Assembly: GCA_013399855.1 (NCBI GenBank)
Contig: VXAY01004335.1
Coordinates: forward strand, 68,184-132,183
Length of the DNA stretch: 64,000 nucleotides
DNA from: Oxyruncus cristatus
Taxonomy: Eukaryota; Chordata; Aves; Passeriformes; Cotingidae
Direction: 5' to 3'
Shown: piece by piece, positions 12,701-24,870 of the stretch
Layout: the number at the start of each line of letters is the position of its first letter
Position numbering within the stretch: the stretch's first letter is position 1
The notes under the pieces: generated by a model
Told to the model about the DNA's origin: nothing
The model's input: the letters and a program-made list of their open reading frames with translations, nothing else
The model's database searches: none
Program-made: the position numbers and the translations under genes

Positions 12701-15433
12701 CTGGACATGAGCTGTACATGCTGCAAGCATTGCACTCGATGCAGTACAACAGGAGGTGACCCAAAATGATAACAACTCTGTTAATAAGCCCTTTCTTTAT
12801 TATCATGGTCTGTAACTTTTCCAGTTGCTGTTATCACTGTGGAAACATGTCAACAATGTTACTTAATGAAAGATTCTCCCAGAGAAAATTTGGAGTGGTG
12901 AGCCCTGCTGGCTGCTTACAGGAATTCATAAAGATGGTTCCGAGTCCTCTCCAAGCTCAAAATGTGTTTTCCATATGAGCTAGGATAATGAGACATAGAG
13001 GGACTGACTATTTTAGTACAAATTAGGGAAAAAAGAGGCATGAAAGAGGCAACAATTTCAGACCATAAAAATAATTCAGAATATCCTGTTGGAGATTACA
13101 TCTTTGTGTCAAACTGTGGATGAGGTAGCCATGTCATTGTAGATTATGGGCATTGCACTCAAACAATGGCTTCATTTATTGGTCTGCTATATGTGTGCTT
13201 GCAGTGCTTGTAATTGAGGATGATTATGGTTAATGATTCTAGTCATGTGTACTTTCAAACCATCAGGACAGTGTAATTTGTATCAAATCTATTCAGTATC
13301 TCTTCAGGCATTTTGCCTAGTCTAATCTTAACCCAGTGTTTGCTGTAGAGGAAACCTCTGGAAGCTTCACAGCTGGCTTGAATAGAAAATTTCATGGTAC
13401 TTTTACAGTGCACTCAAAAGAAATGAAAGGTTCCACAGACTTCATCTCATCTGGACAGCTTGTAGCCTGTCATACTTCAATATGACAGGGCCAAGATCTC
13501 TAGTACTGGAAACAGTTGTATGTAGGATGCTAAACAAAAACAAAACATCTGTCTGTGAGTATCTGACAACATATTCACAAGAAAAATTAAGAGATGGATT
13601 CACATTTCTAGTATTTTTTGAACAAGGAAGCAAAGCCCATAGTCAGCTGTTCTTTTCAAGAGGCAGAATTAATTTTCAGGGCATTTTATTGCACGACTTA
13701 AAGCGAAAATACTTCCTTTGCTTTCCCTTTCAGTCCAGACACAGCATATGGGCAAATCTAGAAGCTCTTAGCTCTGGGTTACAGAGGAAGGGCAGAGAAA
13801 TTAGAGGCATGTATAAAATAAAAACAAGGATGCTGAAAAAGGATTTGAAGTTAAATGAAGATTTAACTGTGTTTCTTTACAGGTCTTTAAGTGCAGGATT
13901 ATATTCCTATCCTTTTTAACTTCAACAAGTGTCATTATTGTGTCTATGTATTTTAGTTTCATGGGGTTTTGTTTTTTTTTGGTTTGGTGATGCCAGACAA
14001 TATTTTAATGTACAATGAATGAAATTAATGTGACTCTATCAGCTTGTCCAATTTGGTCTGAAACTGTATCTATTTTTGCACAGATATGTATTTATTGAAA
14101 TGCCAGCTTTTATTCTAGAAGGTCGTCTGAATATTTTCTCAGGATTACCAAATTTCTTGTTGATTTCATAATAACCTGATGTCTGTGATTGCTTTGGTTT
14201 TCTTGTCTTCTGTATTTTCATAAGCATTAGCTTGTACCACTTTCATAAGCATTGCAGGGATTCTAGGCTGCTGGTATCTCCAGATTGTAGGATAGAATGG
14301 TACATATTCACCTAATACTCCTGCTCTGTATAGGAATTGCAATTTCTATTCCTTTCTGGCTGCCACTGTGAGACTGTGGGGGAAGACTTTAGGGAATGAT
14401 CCTCCTTCTCATGTCAGCTGTGCCTCACTTCTACCACTGAAACTACAATTCACCGTCTGCAATTGTCCTGTCATCCCCCCCCCAGTGAAAAAAAAAGGCA
14501 AGCTGCTCCCAAAAGTCCATGCTTTTATTTACATTTCAGTGAGTGGAGTAGTCACAGGAATCTCTTCCTTCTATGGAAACTTCAGGATGTCTGTAAAAGG
14601 AAAGAAAATCCTAAACCCTTGAATAAAATGAGAAACTATTACCATGGGAGTGCATAGCATAAACATAAGTATGTGATGTAGGTTTTTCACAAACAACTTG
14701 CTGTCTTGTCAAAGGGAGATGAATGAAATCTCACAAAACCTCCAAACTCCTCATGCATTTTCATAGTTGCAGCTGTAGCTTTCAAGGGTTCCATTTCAAA
14801 AGGGAAACAAGTCAAAACAGCTTGCATACAAAAATATACAATGATACTACAGCCCAGGAGGAGCTCTGATTTTGAGCAATGCTATTGTATTCATCACTAG
14901 ATACTAATGTAAATAGCTGCATTTCTTATCTGGGAAAAAAAACCTGGCATTTCTAGTCCAAATAAAAGTTGATGTTGCTATTGAAAAATATTTGGAGGGT
15001 TTGAGGAGAAAAATGAACATTGCCTTTTGCAGGTCAGAGGCCAAAAGTGGTGGTGACTAGTAGGTATAAGCTGTCAGACTGGAACTAGAGTAAATTAATA
15101 ACTCTCCACTGATTTCAGCAAATCTAAGAACTCTCAAAAAAATTATGTAAATAAATTTTAGGCATATTTTAGATGTCTATATTGAAATGGGTATGAAAGA
15201 GGGTATCTATTATAATTATAAACAACAGCAAAATGTAACTCACACTGGAGCTCTTTATTTTGTAGAAACTTATGCTGAAACAAACAAAATGCAGAAGATG
15301 CATCAAGCAATTGGACAAATGAACTGAGCAAAATTTCAAAATGTTGGTCAAACATCATGTTGCGTCATTAGAAAATCAACCTGATCATGCTGGCATTTCT
15401 TTTAGAACTGAAACACACAAAGATTTATTCTTA

Positions 15434-15642
15434 GGAGGAAACTCTTTACTCAGAGGATGGTGAGGCGTTGGGACTGGTTGCCCGGAGAGGTTGTGGACTC
15501 CACATCCCCGGAGGTGTTCAAGACCAGGATGGGGGGATCTCTGAGTAACCTGGCCTCGTGGAAGATTCCCTGCCCATGGCTGGGGGATTGGAACTATAAG
15601 GTCTTTAAGGTCCCTCTCCACCCAAGCTATTCTATGATTCTA
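15434..15642 (+). mobile_element. CR1 LINE, 3' end (5'-truncated)
   Basis: This is the last ~210 bp of a chicken-repeat-1 non-LTR retrotransposon. It begins with AGGAGGAAACTCTTTACTCA, continues through the conserved GAGGTGTTCAAGACCAGGATG and CTGCCCATGG blocks, and ends with ATTCTATGATTCTA, the avian CR1 3' terminus. CR1 copies are usually 5'-truncated by incomplete reverse transcription and make no poly-A tail, which fits. No ORF2 sequence is left. The GC content is well above that of the flanks. Open frames on both strands here are by-products. Confidence 0.93.
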
Positions 15643-15703
15643 AGGTGTAATACCATATGACTACAAATTCTGATCACCACTGAACTTAACACTGAAAACA
15701 TCA

Positions 15704-15736
15704 GAGAATCACAGAATATGCTGAGTTGAAAGGGAA
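15704..15736 (-). mobile_element. CR1 3' terminal scrap
   Basis: AGAATCACAGAATATGCTGA followed by GTTGAAAGGGA is the reverse complement of a CR1 3' end. Similarity is lost after about 32 bp. It lies 61 bp beyond the plus-strand CR1 and points the other way, so it is a separate, very short insertion or an eroded remnant. Confidence 0.7.
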
Positions 15737-15840
15737 TATTCTGGGCATCTCTTAGTTTCTTTTTCTTGCAAAACTTTGCAGCTTGATGGATACAAGAAAA
15801 CAAACCCACATAAATTTGATAAACTAAAATTCTTTACTTC

Positions 15841-15862
15841 TTTTTTTTTTTTTTTTTTTTTT
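15841..15862. repeat. T22 homopolymer
   Basis: Twenty-two consecutive T. It could be an unstable mononucleotide microsatellite. No retrocopy body was recognised beside it on either strand. Confidence 0.9.
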
Positions 15863-18588
15863 AATTTACCAAAGATGTTGGACTCAAGGCTAGTCATAGT
15901 GGTTGCACTTTACCTCTATGATGTATCAAACCTTGTGATTTAAAAAAAAGAAGTGATGATTCATTAAAAGTACTAGACTATTTGCACCACAGAAAATGAA
16001 ATTCAACTGTAGGGACTGGTTCACAGGTCATTACGTAACTAAACCTCAGCTCTTTTAGAAGTTTTCTCAGTAGAATGCAAATCAACGTATTTTTGATCTT
16101 AGATGAAACTTAAAATCCTTTATTTTCAGCCACTTGTACAAGAAAACTTGAAAAAAATACCCCAACATATTACATGGAAAACACACAAAAAATAAATAAA
16201 CTGTTATAACGCTTTTCATTAAATACAATGTGAAGAACCTTAACACAGTACTGACAAAGATAATACATGCAAAGCATCCTGAGATGTTCTTTAATGATTC
16301 CAGCCAACTTCTTTGACTAAGTTTTGAGGCCACAAGTAATTCCAATCATTTATTTTTATGACTGAGTAATTTCACAGAGCAACCATTTCAATCTACCTTC
16401 AAGTTATGAAAAGTATCTACTCAGCAACTGTTCAATTGTGCAGTGTTGACACACTGCTGGCAGTAGGAACATTTGCTGACTTTTTCATTTTGTAAATGTG
16501 ATATGTGAGGGTGTATAAACTTCTTTAAGAAACAAAGCTTCTGCTTAATACTTCTTACTATTTCTGGAACTTCAATAAAAAAAAAAGAAGTCTGAAGGTT
16601 ACATTATTGTTTTCATAATTTTTTCATATATCAACAGATGACATGTAATGCAAAACCAGTTTACTTGATGTTTTATTCTGATTTTGTGTTCAAGCGAAGC
16701 ATCATTTTATGTTTCAAAATAAACAATCCTTGACTTTATGCAGCAGATTCTATACCCAAAATTAGTTGTAACAAATTGTGTTCACACACAAAAAATTATT
16801 TGCAAAAAGAGAGTTTTATGCAATTGTATGGATCAGCAATTTATAGCAAGAAAAGGAGATGATTTATTTTGGTAGGTGGGATATTCAGAACTTTAGGTAA
16901 TGTCTTTTAGAAGTTGTTTTTAGTTGGGTAGATATAAGGATAGAAATTGTTTATTATCTAATGTAAGAACTATTTTTCTTTCTCATTCATGACATAATAA
17001 TTCGAAACCAGACTATTGACTAGTTTTCATTCTTACAAGCTAGTATATACGCTCCCATAGTAGCCTCCTAACTTCTCAAATACACTGGCTTGATTCTTGG
17101 GATTTAATTGAAATTTACTTCTTCATGGGCCAGCCTTTTTCAATTTTGTGCATTGTTAGCAGAGTTAGAATTTTATAAGTGCTTGAACCCGACTGAGTAT
17201 ATGAAAAGCAATTTCAGGCCATTAGACAAGACAATGATCTCAGTAAAGGGACTAAGAGCAAGCCGAGTCTTTGGGTTTTGCAGCTTTAAAAATGCAAGAT
17301 CATCCACTTGTGGTTGTTTTGAATAGGATTTAATTTCTGATTTTACAAGTAGCAGTGTTTGAATACCAAGGATATTCCTCTAATGTGCTTCAGCTGTTAG
17401 CCTTTAACTAGGGTTTATCACAGCCATGTGTGCATCACAATTGCATCAGGGATCATTAAATAATGGTAGTAAGTCAGAGAACAGATTCAAGAATGAATTA
17501 AACAAAAATTGTGTGATTTAGAGATGTAATCTCTAATTTCCAAGCATTCAAGAAACAAACAAACAAAAAATTGGCATGTTTCACCTTTTTACCATTCCTT
17601 TGAAGCTTCAAAGTGTCAAAGTTTTTTTACTTGGGTTCTTTCTCTTCTCTTTCATTTCAGAGTGGTGTTTTTCCAGCACAATATAAAGGTGGCATCACAC
17701 CACTGCAGAATAACAATTTCTAAAGAATTTTATTAGGGTATCTGAAACTCTGAGGCAGTTGTGTTATTGTTAAAGATGGTACATGGTGTTTTATGGAAAT
17801 TCAGTATTTCCTTGTTCATGAAGAGAAAAGCTTCTAGAAAGAAGATATTCCTTAGGTATTCTGTGTTCTTATGAGCCTAAGATAGCAACCATAATCTCAT
17901 TAAATATAGAATAAGACTAAACACATTTCCCTATTAGCATATTATTCTCTGCTCTTCCAAAGCCAGTCAGTAACCTTTCATTTCCTGACACCTACTACAG
18001 GGGCAAACTGTAGAGAATTGCTCTCTAACTGACACTGAATCCCAAGCTTTGTGTATTTTGTGTATTCTTTCAATAGATAGGGATCAGAAGAAAAGATATT
18101 TTCCTGATACCACAAGCTGCTTTATGAAAGTGACTGTTAGTAGGGGTTCTGATTTTAATCTGTACTGGAGACGGTCATGACATAAATGCAAATTATAATA
18201 ATTTCTGCTCTTCTCTTTTTCATTAAATCCATAATCATTTTTCTCAACCTGAGAAACTCTCTTTGTGGTTGTTGTGTGTTAGACGTTCTTTTGTAAGAAC
18301 TTTGCTTGTCTGGAATTGCACACCCAATTTCTCTTTTACGCAGGACTTGTTCTGGGTGAAATGTGGAACGGACTATAAAATTATCTAAATGTATGTATAT
18401 GCATATGGATGTGTGTATGCATGTTTCAAATGTACTACATTTTCCTGGCTACAAAGTATTTCAGGGGACTCGGTCTCCAACTCATTTTTCAAACATTTGC
18501 AAAACACACAACAATTAGAAAGAATAGTTAAAGACAGGATATAACTGATGTGGAAATAATATATTTATTGCTTCCATGCCTACAGGGG

Positions 18589-18620
18589 TTTTTTTTGTTT
18601 GTTTTTTTGTTTTTTGTCCT
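18589..18620. repeat. T-rich tract with G interruptions
   Basis: Runs of T broken by single G (GTTT-like units). It is low complexity and has no associated element that I can see. Confidence 0.8.
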
Positions 18621-19272
18621 GTATGTCTGTTTTTTCTTTGAGTAAAAAAATCATCGAAATACTGGGAAAATTCCTCTGACATATAAAAATATCCTTTCGA
18701 ATAACAGAAGTGGTATAGAAACTTCTATTGGTTGGTATATATCAATATGGATTTTTAAAGCAGAAAGTAACAGAAGGATGATTGGAAGACATTTGGACTC
18801 TGACAATCTACTACTATACAGAGCCCTTGTAATGTCACTTGATGATCACCAGCTCCTCACAAATCCCGGAAACAAGTATAGCAGAAGACTGGCCATAGCA
18901 AGGTCTGATCTTCAATCTACTGGTCTTTGCATCCTGCAAATTATTCAATAAGAAGGCTAAAAGAGCTTAACAAGAGGTAGTCTCTATTTTTCCATCTGTA
19001 ATATAAGAATCAGGAGATGAAGATGTAATGCTAGTTATTCTACCTGGAATAACTTAGCTGGAAGGTAGCTTTGCTAAGAAGGAAGTGACAAGAAAAGAAA
19101 TAAATCCTTGTGTCTTTCTCTCATCTCTCAATTTCTATACTGTCAGATAAAGGCCACTCGAAGTTTGGGACAATAAACCCACCAAAACAAAAGAGATATC
19201 TGAGTTTAGAATGATTAAACACACACAAACCCACACAGAGATACTGTAGAACACTGTTAAAGTTAATTTTCC

Positions 19273-19288
19273 TTTTTTTTTTTTTTTT
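19273..19288. repeat. T16 homopolymer
   Basis: Sixteen consecutive T, in a generally T-rich 200 bp. Confidence 0.9.
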
Positions 19289-20939
19289 CACTTAAAACAT
19301 TCATAGTTTTCCAAATACTGAAAGTTTTTGAAAGTGTTGTGAATATTCTGGTTAATTATTTTTTTAGTTTTCCAAGAACCAAAAATCATTTTTTTTGGAC
19401 TTTTTTTGTTTTTCTTCCTTATAAAATAGTAGCTTCAGTGATTTTTGATTTTATTTCTTTATTAAGTACTAGTTCTTGATTATGAATTATCAAACAATCA
19501 TTGAATATTTTCTTCCTTTGTAAAAGCCATGACTTTTACTAAACAAGCTTTTTTTCTCTGTACAACAGTGTGAGTGACACTGTAAGAGGATATACATTGT
19601 TAAGTCAATTGAAAAAAAGTCTAGTATTTTTAGTTACTTCTTAAAACTGAGTTTTCACTTTTTGGATCGGTTCAACCAGTTTGGTTTTCCAGGTAGATTT
19701 GGTAAAGATAGGAGGATATTTTTCAGAAGAGAAGTCTACTAGGTTAAAAAAAAAAATATAATCTCTTCTGAAAAAAATAAAAATTTAAGATGATCAAATT
19801 ATCACTAATTCTCAAATTAATTTATGGGAAAGAGCCTAGAGATGAAAATTCTAAGATACGTACAGGAATTAATATCCAGCATCACCTACTATGTAGAAAT
19901 TATTCAATTTAACTTACAGTGAAATAGAGTCAGATAAAAATCAGTTATTGTTCTTCTGCAGGCTTTTGAATATAAGCGTAGTAGAATTCCTTCATAGTAT
20001 ATTTTTAATGAGCAATTTGACCATTAGAAGATTTTGTCTATTCATCTTCTGTTGTCTCCATGACTCTTTGTTACTACTTGGAAGCATAATGACAATGTAA
20101 TCTATGAAAACTTACTCGAATGAAAAAAACAGGAATCATACCTACAACAATGTGATGGTCTCTTGTAATATGTTTTTTGTGAATCCCATATATTTCTTCT
20201 TTTTGTTTCCCATTTAATCTTTTAGTATCACGAATTACTGATGCTATCAGCTTCTTGGGATGGAGGCTGTAGTTTGTTGTATCTTTATACACTACTTAGC
20301 ACAACAGGCTATTTGTCTGAGGCTCCTAGACACAATAGTAGTGGAAAGTAATACTTGTCACTGCCTGCTGTCCCTTTGAAATGAAAGCAAATGTAAACAT
20401 ACAATTTTATTTTATTTGTTTCTTCCTAGTAAAAAGTTCAATACCACTGTAAAGCTACAGTAAATTCTATATGCCTGGTAAACACCCTAAATTTATAATA
20501 ATGTTATTCATATAATCAAAATTATCAAGGGATTTTATGTCAGTGATATTTAAAGAAGCAGTAATGTAGAATGAGATGCAACAGCCTGAATGGATTGCAA
20601 ATGCAACTGAATATAAATGTTTTATATCATGCATAGACATAGCTATTTGATGAGTGACTACCTGCCATTAAAACTCAAATATATTTACTGACACTGGTGT
20701 CTGCATGGTTGTCATGTAGATCAGGCATTCTGCCAGCATTTTGTTAATAATTACACTTAATTGGTAGTTTCTAGGTTTATGGCTTTTCTTTTTACTTCAT
20801 ATACTATCATATGATCAGATATTCAAAATCAATGAGATTCAAGAAGGTGGTATTCTTGAATGTCAGTGACTCTTTCCAAAAGTGAAAACTATAGTCTCAA
20901 TAGTTTGTGTAGAACTTAAAAGCTATACTTTTCCGTAGT

Positions 20940-21014
20940 AAAATTTTCTGATTTTTTAAAGAAAAAAAATTTTTTAAAAAATTCTTTTTAAAATTTTTAA
21001 AAAAAATTTTCTGA
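20940..21014. repeat. Self-complementary A/T cluster bounded by a 12-bp direct repeat
   Basis: AAAATTTTCTGA occurs at 20940-20951 and again at 21003-21014. The ~50 bases between are blocks of A and T of 4-8 nt that can fold on themselves in several ways. The direct repeat suggests slippage or a local duplication. No transposon ends were recognised. Confidence 0.65.
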
Positions 21015-21548
21015 CGTACTCTGTTTTCTATATGACCATTGTTTATGTATAAGCAGACACATATGCAATTATTTATAAAATCTGAATTTACATGAAAGCT
21101 ATGGATTTGTTTCACTTAGTGTTAAATTTCTGAAGATATTTCATCAAGCACAGCCATTAGTACACTATTGTGAAAACAGAAAAACGTAACCAGTGTTTCT
21201 AGAAAACAAATTTCAAGTGGGAAATATCCACTTAAGAGATGAAAAGTAAAACATAAAAAATGAAGTCCATGTAGCTGGACATGTAACTCACATGAGTTGG
21301 CCAATCATAGCAGATTGAATTTTGATGTGTAATATCGCTCCATGTTGCATCAGCTTTGCCCACCTTTTGAGTTTAATGAGAATATGCCTTCTTAGGGCTA
21401 TTCGCCTTAAATTATTTTTCAGTATGTCCATTGTTCTTAGATTTAAGTAAAAAAAATTAGCTTTGCTTTGCATTTCTTTCTCCCCCAGATATTTTTTTTA
21501 CAAAGGTATCTAGAGATGCATTTCCCAGTAGAGGTTTTTCTCCAGTCT

Positions 21549-21812
21549 CCTTTCTCTGAAGAGGTATTTTGGAAAAGAGTTGGGGTTTTTTGTTGTTCTT
21601 TTTTTTTTTTTTTTCTCTGATTCAGTAGTAAACTGAATGTCATCATAGGATTTTTTTCCCCCCCAATGCTACAATTCTCCAACAAGTCCCTGGTTATAAA
21701 TCCGTTCTAATACCGGCTCAGGGTCTTGCACAGATAGTAGTTGCTCAACTAACACTGGTAGAAAGATAGACTGTGCACATGTTGCAAGTGGGCTTAAAAT
21801 TCAAGAAAATAA
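21549..21812 (+). repeat. Copy 1 of a ~265 bp near-identical direct duplication
   Basis: This block recurs at 21821-22080. It starts CCTTTCTCTGAAGAGG and ends TTCAAGAAAATAA. The copies differ in T-run length and at a handful of single bases, so identity is roughly 98%. A single N at 21813 separates them. The pattern suits two unmerged alleles placed in tandem by the assembler; a recent real tandem duplication is the alternative. Confidence 0.95.
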
Positions 21813-21820
21813 NCCCGTCC

Positions 21821-22080
21821 CCTTTCTCTGAAGAGGTATTTTGGAAAAGAGTTGGGGTTTTTTGTTTTTCTTTTTTTTTTTTCTCTGATTCAGTAGTAAA
21901 CTGAATGTCATCATAGGATTTTTTTCCCCCCTGATGCTACAATTCTCCAACAAGTCCCTGGTTATAAACCCGTTCTAATACCGGCTCAGGGTCTTGCACA
22001 GATAGTAGTTGCTCAACCAACACTGGCAGAAAGATAGACTGTGCACATGTTGCAAGTGGGCTTAAAATTCAAGAAAATAA
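21821..22080 (+). repeat. Copy 2 of the ~265 bp duplication
   Basis: This matches 21549-21812. Sequence continues past 22080 without a break, whereas copy 1 stops at the N, so copy 2 is the one joined to the right flank and copy 1 the one joined to the left flank. That is what a failed overlap merge would give. Confidence 0.95.
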
Positions 22081-22888
22081 ATTTTACTCGGCAAGAATCT
22101 TTTTCCAGATCTTTCTTTACTTGGTCCAAAGCTTAGTGTCAAAAACAATCTGCACATGTGAGGTACAAATCAAGTGGTTCATTGAAGCCACACTTTGTGT
22201 GGCATCCTGATAATTTTTAACAGACTGAATCTTTCTAGAAATATGAAATTACATAGTTTGCAGGGACTATCATGTTATTCCTGTGTGCTCTGCCGTATAG
22301 TCCTATAGTTTTTTAACTTTGCAGGATGATTTTCATATGAATTTCTATCATATTCTCAGATGTTGGCATAATTTTTAGTTGATACAGATGTTAACCTTCA
22401 CTGCATGCAGGCCCATTGTTTCTTCTGAAAAGTAGAAATACCCATTCATGCTAACTTTGCAGTCTGTCTTCCAGGATTTTCTTCCTCCAAAAAAAAAATG
22501 ACTATGAGCCAGGCAGATTGTGTTGCCTTCTGCTGAACACCTGCTGTTGGCTCAACAGCAAGCGCAGCCACACACCCACGAGCTCATGGCAGCCATCTTT
22601 CCACAGCAGCATCCTTTGGCACCAGAGTCAGATGCTCATTGGCTCCCACTGTGAAGCCTCACGGTACCCCTCTGTGAATTATCATGCTAGACATCCTTGA
22701 AGGACTTGTGGTACCTACACAGGAGATGGCAGCACCATGTGAAGGCTGTTACTCAGTCCCAAGAGCAGTATGGTTGCTGGCAGCAAGACATGAAAACCAG
22801 GCATGTTGCTGACACAGGTTTGTGCCACACATCTGCTACGTAGCAGCAAAAATAACTCTCCTCTCTTCTGTGTTTTTACTTTTGACGT
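22081..22888. other. Noncoding stretch, GC-richer from ~22500
   Basis: From about 22500 to 22860 the sequence is richer in GC than the rest of the window outside repeats. It includes a perfect 14-bp palindrome at 22833-22846. I could not assign it to CR1 or an LTR, although it abuts a CR1 and could be an unfamiliar repeat. The open frame at 22518-22700 has no known domain. Confidence 0.5.
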
Positions 22889-23102
22889 AGAATCATAGAC
22901 TCATTTAGGTTGGAAAAGACCTTTGAGATCATTGAGCCCAACTGTTAACCCAGCACAGCCAAGTCCACCACTAAACCATGTCCCTAGGTGTCACACTGAC
23001 ACATTTTTTTAAATACCTCCAGGGTATTATACTCTGCTACTTCACTGGGAAGCTTATTCCAGTGCTTAACAACCTCTTTGGTAAAGAAAGTTTCCCTAAC
23101 AT
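22889..23102 (-). mobile_element. CR1 LINE, 3' end (5'-truncated)
   Basis: Read on the minus strand, the element ends in GTCTATGATTCT at 22889 and carries typical CR1 3'-region blocks, including CATGGTTTAGTGGTGGAC and AAGCACTGGAATAAGCTTCC in slightly diverged form. Its 5' end stops at about 23102, three bases short of the 3' tail of the next minus-strand CR1. It is a 214-bp truncated copy, apparently inserted at the tail of that neighbour. Confidence 0.9.
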
Positions 23103-23104
23103 TA

Positions 23105-23705
23105 CAGATTCACAGAATCATTTAGTTTTGAAAAGACCCCCAAAATCATCAAGTCCAACCTTTGACTGATTGCCATCTTGTCAACTAAGCCACAACACTA
23201 AGTGCCACATCCAGTCATTTCTTGACCACCTCCAGAAATAGTGACTCCACCTCCCTGGGCAGTCCATTCCAGTGCTTATCAACCCTTTCTGTGAAGAAAT
23301 TCTTCCTGATATCTAGACACTTAACCAGATTCCTTGCCTTTCTCTGGACACACTCCAGCACCTCAATGTCTTTCTTGAAATGAGGGGTCCAGAACTGGGT
23401 ACAGTACCCAAAGTGTGGCCTTATCAGTGCCAAGTACAGATAGACAATTACTTCCCTAGTCCTGCTGGCCACACTATATTTGATACAAGCCAGGATGCCA
23501 TTGGCATCCAATCTTAACATCCCCTCGTGCAACTGGAGGCCGTTTACTCTTGTCCTATCATGTGCTACCTGGGAGAAGAGATCAATCTCCACCTGGCTAC
23601 ATCCTCCTTTCAGGGAGTTGTAGAGACCAAGCTAAACAACCCTAGGTCCTTTAGCTGCTCTTCATAAGGCTTGTACTCCAGACCCTTTAAGAGCTTTGTT
23701 CCTCT
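23105..23705 (-). mobile_element. CR1 LINE, 5'-truncated and internally rearranged
   Basis: Read on the minus strand, it starts near 23705 with a CR1 stretch meaning 'gly-leu-glu-tyr-lys...tyr-glu-glu', loses about 50 bp, and runs through the SQV..DRTR..GLQLHEG block. It then enters a segment (about 23508-23314) coding for the end of the reverse-transcriptase ORF ([47 protein letters not shown]). Only after that does it resume with [10 protein letters not shown] and the 3' end at 23105. In canonical CR1 the RT-end segment lies upstream of the whole remainder, so here it is out of order. The 125-aa frame at 23215-23592 spans the junctions in one frame. The family and the blocks are clear; the mechanism is inference. 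Confidence 0.88.
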
Positions 23706-24870
23706 TGGAAGCACAAATGTTTCTGTCTTCCCTCTTCCCATACTGAAAGTGTCCTCTTTGCTCAAACCCAAAGCTTTGTGGTGATTTGTCTGTCTTTATG
23801 ACTACATCTGAACTCTTTATTCAGCCTGTCTTTGTAGCTGGGGAGAAAAGCAGACATTTCTGGAGAGAAATGTGTTTTATCCAAAGGTTGATGTCTGGAA
23901 TGTGTCAGATGAACCATGCTTACAAGAGCTTTTCTCTTTATTGATTATAAACACATTTGAATAGTGTCCTCTAACCAAGGATGTCTCCACTGTAGATAAA
24001 TCTAAATTTCCACAAAAACCCATTCCACTATATAACCCTAAATTCCTTACTGAACTAGAAAACATGGATATTTCCTAATATCCTGCTTTTTGTACTTCTA
24101 AGTCTCCATAAATACTACCTAAGTAGTAAGAATACGCTACTTTGTGGACATTACTTTCATTAAAGCCTTTAAAGGTCATCTTTGAGGAGACATGGAATAC
24201 TGATAATAAGGACACACTCCCTCCTCACCCTACATGTAGATCTTATGTTTAGAAGCAATTATTTGTCAACTGTAGGAACAAAACCCTTTTCTTACAAATT
24301 AAGTCTTGGAATATGTTTCTTTCAGAGTAAGAGAAAAATGTAATGTTCCAACAGGTAATTTGAAAATAGAACATTTTTTAGCCTGAACCCATCAGAAGAA
24401 ACATACTGATCATTATTGTTCTTCAGAAAGATGTAACTAAGACCATCCTTGAGTAAGAGTCCTTATAGACAAGTCCTTCTCTCCAGCCAATCCTACCTCT
24501 ACCTCTGTAGAGCCAGTGCCAGTGCTCATAGAGTAGCATTTGTCACCCTGCCAAGGGAAGGCTGCACTGAACTTTGCTCTGCCATCAGATAGTGGTGCCT
24601 AGGAAGTAAGTATAGTAGGATTGCGGGAGAAAAAGCGGGAACACTAGGTAATTCTGCTCAAATAGCCAAGTTTTCTGCTAGGGCCTAACATAACTAGCGC
24701 TTGAAATCTGAAACAGAGGTGAAAATTTCTAGGCACTCAGGCTGTGGTCTTCTGCCTACAAGCATAGAATTCTAAGGCTGTGATTTTCCAAGTGACTAGG
24801 TGAACTTAGATAGCCTTCAAGCTGCTTTCAAAATCCAACCTGAAGATCAGCTCATTTGGGCTTTTTCAAA
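23706..24870. other. Noncoding stretch between CR1 elements
   Basis: Unique sequence with no recognised repeat or exon. Frames are short and chance-like. It separates two groups of minus-strand CR1 copies. Confidence 0.6.

Larger units (their letters stand above)
8287..15433. other. AT-rich noncoding stretch with low-complexity patches
   Basis: Mostly unique sequence. It contains an exon-like segment (8535-8696), a small hairpin (8790-8815), an A/C-rich patch (8961-9089) and a T15 run (9726-9740). Open frames at 11443-11841 and 13482-13919 (+) have no recognisable domain and are probably chance. No repeat family was identified with confidence. Confidence 0.55.
15737..21548. other. AT-rich noncoding stretch, no gene seen
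   Basis: Unique sequence with several homopolymer and T/G-rich patches (15841-15862, 18589-18620, 19273-19288) and an AT-rich self-complementary cluster at 20940-21014. No recognised exon, RNA gene or dated repeat. Frames are short and composed as expected by chance. Confidence 0.6.

Noticed and set aside
13482..13919. 145-aa plus-strand frame; part also faintly recalls old CR1 ('ggcatgtataaaataaaaac')
   Set aside because: No protein family recognised, and the CR1 likeness covers too few bases to support a call.
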